This document shows, piece by piece, positions 8,821-10,658 of a DNA stretch of 10,658 nt. Below the pieces are notes generated by a model that worked only from the letters and a program-made list of their open reading frames with translations, had not been told where the DNA came from and made no database searches. Made by a program: the position numbers and the translations under genes. Each line of letters starts with the position of its first letter. Position 1 is the stretch's first letter. The DNA is from Bacteroidota bacterium (GTDB lineage: Bacteria > Bacteroidota > Bacteroidia > Chitinophagales > UBA10324), in NCBI GenBank assembly GCA_003455275.1, contig DMRR01000206.1, positions 1,006-11,663 on the forward strand, given 5' to 3'.

Positions 8821-8845
8821 TGACTTCTTTGAAGAAAGAAGGTCA
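8821..8845 (-). other. Intercistronic hairpin after atpE
   Basis: TGACTTCTTT (8821-8830) pairs with AAAGAAG plus TCA (8835-8841, 8843-8845), giving a 10-base-pair stem, a 4-base loop GAAG and one bulged G (8842). On the transcript it begins 15 bases after the atpE stop. No U-tract follows, so it is not an ordinary terminator. It is well placed to protect the 3' end of an atpBE message or to reduce read-through into atpF. Confidence 0.5.
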
Positions 8846-8860
8846 ATCAGGTTTTCTCTC

Positions 8861-9112
8861 TTAGAGGAACAAAACAAGAATGCAAACCACAACAGCAAAA
8901 AGAGCAACTCCTTCTACAAGCGCGGCCATGATAATCATGTTTGCGCGGATGTCACCAATTGCTTCCGGCTGACGCGCAATAGCCTGTACGGCTCCTGCTC
9001 CCACCAAACCTACGCCAATACCTGCGCCGATTGCTGCGAGTCCGGCACCAATTCCAGCACCTGCCTTTGCCATTTCACCTGCAGCGAGAAAAAGAATTTG
9101 TAATAATGTCAT
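8861..9112 (-). CDS. atpE: ATP synthase Fo subunit c (rotor ring)
   Basis: This 83-residue hairpin of two membrane helices forms the rotating ring. Helix 1 (about 15-42) is a glycine/alanine-rich GxGxG stretch. The polar loop is ARQPEA (46-51), which contacts gamma and epsilon. Helix 2 carries the ion-binding carboxylate Glu67 in AALVEGVALF. In sodium-binding rings such as Ilyobacter, a Gln in helix 1 and Ser-Thr after the Glu act as ligands. Here the equivalents are Val34 and Gly-Val, so proton coupling is inferred. There is one copy. The ring needs many copies of c per complex, and the longest spacer, with a hairpin, follows this gene. Start at ATG 9112; no Shine-Dalgarno sequence. Confidence 0.98.
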   Translation of the reverse strand: MTLLQILFLAAGEMAKAGAGIGAGLAAIGAGIGVGLVGAGAVQAIARQPEAIGDIRANMIIMAALVEGVALFAVVVCILVLFL

Positions 9113-9126
9113 TGTTAAAATTTATT

Positions 9127-9154
9127 TGAGTTTTAGAAATTAGTTATTAATGAT
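9127..9154 (-). repeat. Short heptad repeat array between atpB and atpE
   Basis: Plus-strand units in 7-base register are TGAGTTT (degenerate), TAGAAAT, TAGTTAT and TAATGAT. Two fit the TAGnnnT form well. The array overlaps the atpB stop (TAA at 9147-9149), which is followed at once by a second in-frame TAA. It ends 14-21 bases before the atpE start. It is weaker than the other two arrays and is reported because the position and unit agree. Confidence 0.5.
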
Positions 9155-10250
9155 GATGGGGTTTTGCAGTTGCATCGCCAATAAACAATGCAGTTAATAT
9201 GGTAAAAATGTAAGCCTGCAATGCTGTTACAAGTAATTCGAGGAAGTATATGAAAATTGAAAATGCAATAGAGAAAAGAGAAACACCTGCTCCAGCAATC
9301 ACACTCTTCTCTGCAAAAATGAAAATCATGGAGAGGAAGCTAAGTACAATCAAATGCCCGGCAAGCATATTGGCAAAAAGCCGGATCATCAATGCCGCAG
9401 GTTTAATAATAATGCCACTAATGAATTCAATTGGAATAAGAATAGGCCAAACACCAACCGGAATTCCAGTTGGAACAAACATATGTTTCCAGAAATATTT
9501 TGTTGAACCCACCATCATTAAAATGAAAGTGAATAGAGCCAGGGTTGCAGTGAAGGCAATATTGCCTGTTACATTAGCTGAACCCGGAATCAAACCAAAC
9601 AGGTTATTCAACCATATGAAGAAGAAAACTGTTAACAGGTAAGGAAGATATTTGTTTGCTCTGTCGCCAAGCATCGGTTTTGCCACTTCATCACGAATAA
9701 AGATCACCACAATCTCAATGAAACTTTGAAATCCGCGAGGTGCAACTACAGAAGGAGTTCGATATCTTTTTGCAACAAGCAGCATAAGCCATACTAAAAG
9801 CGAAACTGCAATTAAGAGTTGTAAAACATTTTTTGTAATGCTGAAGTCATAAAATAAACTACCATCAATGCTTTCAATGTGGTGTTCTTTGCTCAGGCGA
9901 TATCCTTCATATTCTTCTCCTTCCCAAATTTTATTGAAACAAAAAAAGCTGAATCCATGTGTAGTGTTATAAAGAATTACAGGAAGGGGAACACTTGCTT
10001 CCCAATAGGAACCATCGGATTTTTTTACAGAGAAGAAATGCCATTCATGCGAATCAGTTATATGATTCATAATGGTTTCACCTGCATTGAATTTTTTATC
10101 TTCTGATTCTACATTTTCGTGAGAAGAAGAATCGGATAAAACAGCAGTTTCGGTTTGCTCACCGGGAGTTTCTGATGAGGCAAACGAAAAAAAAGATGCG
10201 CGACAAAGAATTGATAGAATAAAGAGGAATTTGACAGCGAATCGCAACAT
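9147..10250 (-). CDS. atpB: ATP synthase Fo subunit a, with N-terminal extension
   Basis: I start this gene at ATG 10250 (367 residues). The frame extends to TTG 10283, but that codon lies inside a promoter-like TATATTTG box. Residues 1-25 look like a signal peptide (MLRFAVKFLFILSILCRASF), followed by a Ser/Glu-rich stretch and a soluble domain of about 100 residues. E. coli subunit a is 271 residues, so this extension is large; long forms occur in Bacteroidota. Membrane helices begin near residue 139. The proton-channel helix reads IRLFANMLAGHLIVL with the essential Arg290 (E. coli Arg210). Helix 6 reads FLELLVTALQAYIF with Gln345 (E. coli Gln252). The E. coli pair Glu219/His245 is exchanged here as His299/Glu338. 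The C-terminus ends in His-His-His. It is the first gene of the operon. Confidence 0.96.
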   Translation of the reverse strand: MLRFAVKFLFILSILCRASFFSFASSETPGEQTETAVLSDSSSHENVESEDKKFNAGETIMNHITDSHEWHFFSVKKSDGSYWEASVPLPVILYNTTHGFSFFCFNKIWEGEEYEGYRLSKEHHIESIDGSLFYDFSITKNVLQLLIAVSLLVWLMLLVAKRYRTPSVVAPRGFQSFIEIVVIFIRDEVAKPMLGDRANKYLPYLLTVFFFIWLNNLFGLIPGSANVTGNIAFTATLALFTFILMMVGSTKYFWKHMFVPTGIPVGVWPILIPIEFISGIIIKPAALMIRLFANMLAGHLIVLSFLSMIFIFAEKSVIAGAGVSLFSIAFSIFIYFLELLVTALQAYIFTILTALFIGDATAKPHHH

Positions 10251-10280
10251 TCTCAGAGAGATTTTTTCGTTTTGAGCGCG

Positions 10281-10288
10281 CAAATATA
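10281..10288 (-). promoter_or_regulatory. Candidate Bacteroidota -7 promoter element of the atp operon
   Basis: The minus strand reads TATATTTG, a full match to TAnnTTTG. Transcription would begin about 25 bases upstream of the ATG at 10250. The -33 region is T-rich (around 10301-10310) but lacks a clear TTTG. The rest of the gap to the glycosidase stop (10289-10403) is AT-rich. I see no strong terminator hairpin, atpI remnant or small gene in it. Confidence 0.5.
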
Positions 10289-10403
10289 TTCAGGTGGGTA
10301 AAAGAAAAAAGTTGATGAAGATTTATTTTTCAAAGGGCATTTTTCCTGAAGATATCCGACAGAATTTAAAAAACTTCTATTCCTATAAATCGCTTTTATT
10401 TAA

Positions 10404-10658
10404 CTAAGGCCGTATGTTATTTACTATCCGCATGTGCGCATATATTCCTGCATTCCAGCCAATCATTGGAGGAGTTTTATATTCTTCCTTCACATTTACA
10501 TTTCCTTCAACGGCATTATACTTTTCCCAAAGTGTTCCGGTTGATTTGAAAACATCGTGAACAATGTTTACATACTTAGAGCGAATGCGCGCTGCATCTT
10601 CTTCATAATTATATTTTGAGAGTGCTTCTGATACAATCAATGAATGCGGTGGCCAGGT
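10404..10658 (-). CDS. Trehalase-family (GH37-like) glycosidase, C-terminal 84 residues; 5' part outside window
   Basis: The frame is open to the right edge and begins T-W-P-P-H-S, so the internal TTG at 10640 is a leucine codon, not a start. Landmarks fit the C-terminal end of the alpha/alpha six-barrel of family GH37 trehalases: TWPP near the barrel helix, EALSKY, then LWEKYN, then EEY followed by IGWNAGIY. In E. coli TreA the catalytic base Glu496 is, by my count, the Glu of the matching EKYD motif, so the Glu encoded at 10524-10526 is probably the base here. The usual glycine-rich GGGGEY-GFGWTNG loop is replaced by NVNVKEEYKTPPMIGWNAG, so the substrate may not be trehalose. Related GH63 and MGH-type enzymes share this fold and cannot be excluded. 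The gene ends 153 bases before the atpB ATG on the same strand. Confidence 0.65.
   Translation of the reverse strand, partial: TWPPHSLIVSEALSKYNYEEDAARIRSKYVNIVHDVFKSTGTLWEKYNAVEGNVNVKEEYKTPPMIGWNAGIYAHMRIVNNIRP

Larger units (their letters stand above)
5199..10250 (-). other. F-type ATP synthase operon atpBEFHAG, without atpD/atpC
   Basis: Six genes in the standard bacterial order (a, c, b, delta, alpha, gamma) run right to left on the minus strand. Gaps are short: 34 bases (B-E), 110 (E-F), 4 (F-H), 38 (H-A) and 3 (A-G). A promoter-like box precedes atpB and no other clear promoter is seen inside, so one transcript is likely. The atpI gene is absent upstream, where a glycosidase gene ends instead. 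The beta and epsilon genes that follow gamma in many bacteria are replaced by a histidine kinase. Separation of atpDC from the rest is known in Bacteroidota. Confidence 0.9.

Noticed and set aside
9250..9642. A 130-codon open frame on the + strand opposite atpB
   Set aside because: Antisense shadow of the conserved membrane part of subunit a; no independent support.
10289..10350. Inverted repeat TTCAGG / CCTGAA in the glycosidase-atpB gap
   Set aside because: Six-base arms about 50 bases apart are expected by chance, and no U-tract follows.
10404..10640. Complete small gene of 78 residues starting at TTG 10640
   Set aside because: The frame continues without a stop to the window edge, and the upstream residues TWPPHS fit the glycosidase family, so the TTG is internal.
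1..10658. CRISPR arrays, tRNA or rRNA genes, insertion sequences, phage or toxin-antitoxin genes
   Set aside because: None was seen on either strand; all long frames are accounted for by the genes listed.

Overview
The window looks like a piece of a Bacteroidota chromosome. Four things point there. A type IX secretion (Por) C-terminal sorting domain closes the first gene. The ATP synthase cluster contains a, c, b, delta, alpha and gamma but stops before beta and epsilon. None of the starts shows a strong Shine-Dalgarno sequence; they have A-rich leaders instead. Two promoter-like boxes fit the Bacteroidota -7 consensus TAnnTTTG. The DNA is AT-rich throughout. I cannot name the genus from sequence alone.

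Layout. Positions 1-789 (+) hold the 3' end of a secreted beta-propeller protein. Facing it, with 6 bases between the stop codons, is a very large soluble hybrid histidine kinase on the minus strand (about 796-5016). It reads GAF, six PAS or PAS-like domains, HisKA, HATPase, receiver, Hpt. Next, all on the minus strand and transcribed right to left, is the ATP synthase operon atpB-atpE-atpF-atpH-atpA-atpG (10250 down to 5199). The right edge (10404-10658, minus) is the C-terminus of a trehalase-family (GH37-like) glycosidase. No stretch of 300 bases lacks a gene; the largest gaps are about 100-180 bases.

How the genes work together. The six atp genes encode the whole membrane Fo part (a, c, b) and the delta, alpha and gamma parts of F1. 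Catalytic beta and epsilon must be encoded elsewhere. Key residues are intact: the subunit a arginine, the subunit c carboxylate, and the alpha Walker A and arginine finger. Subunit c lacks the sodium-ligand pattern, so the enzyme is probably proton-coupled. The kinase follows atpG on the same strand but seems to have its own promoter. Its stimulus and downstream partner are unknown.

No wholly new protein system is visible. The most unusual signals are non-coding. Short arrays of a 7-base unit (TAGnnnT on the + strand) sit just upstream of the start codons of atpE, atpF and atpA, giving stop codons in several frames between cistrons. A separate hairpin lies just after atpE, the gene whose product is needed in the largest number of copies.
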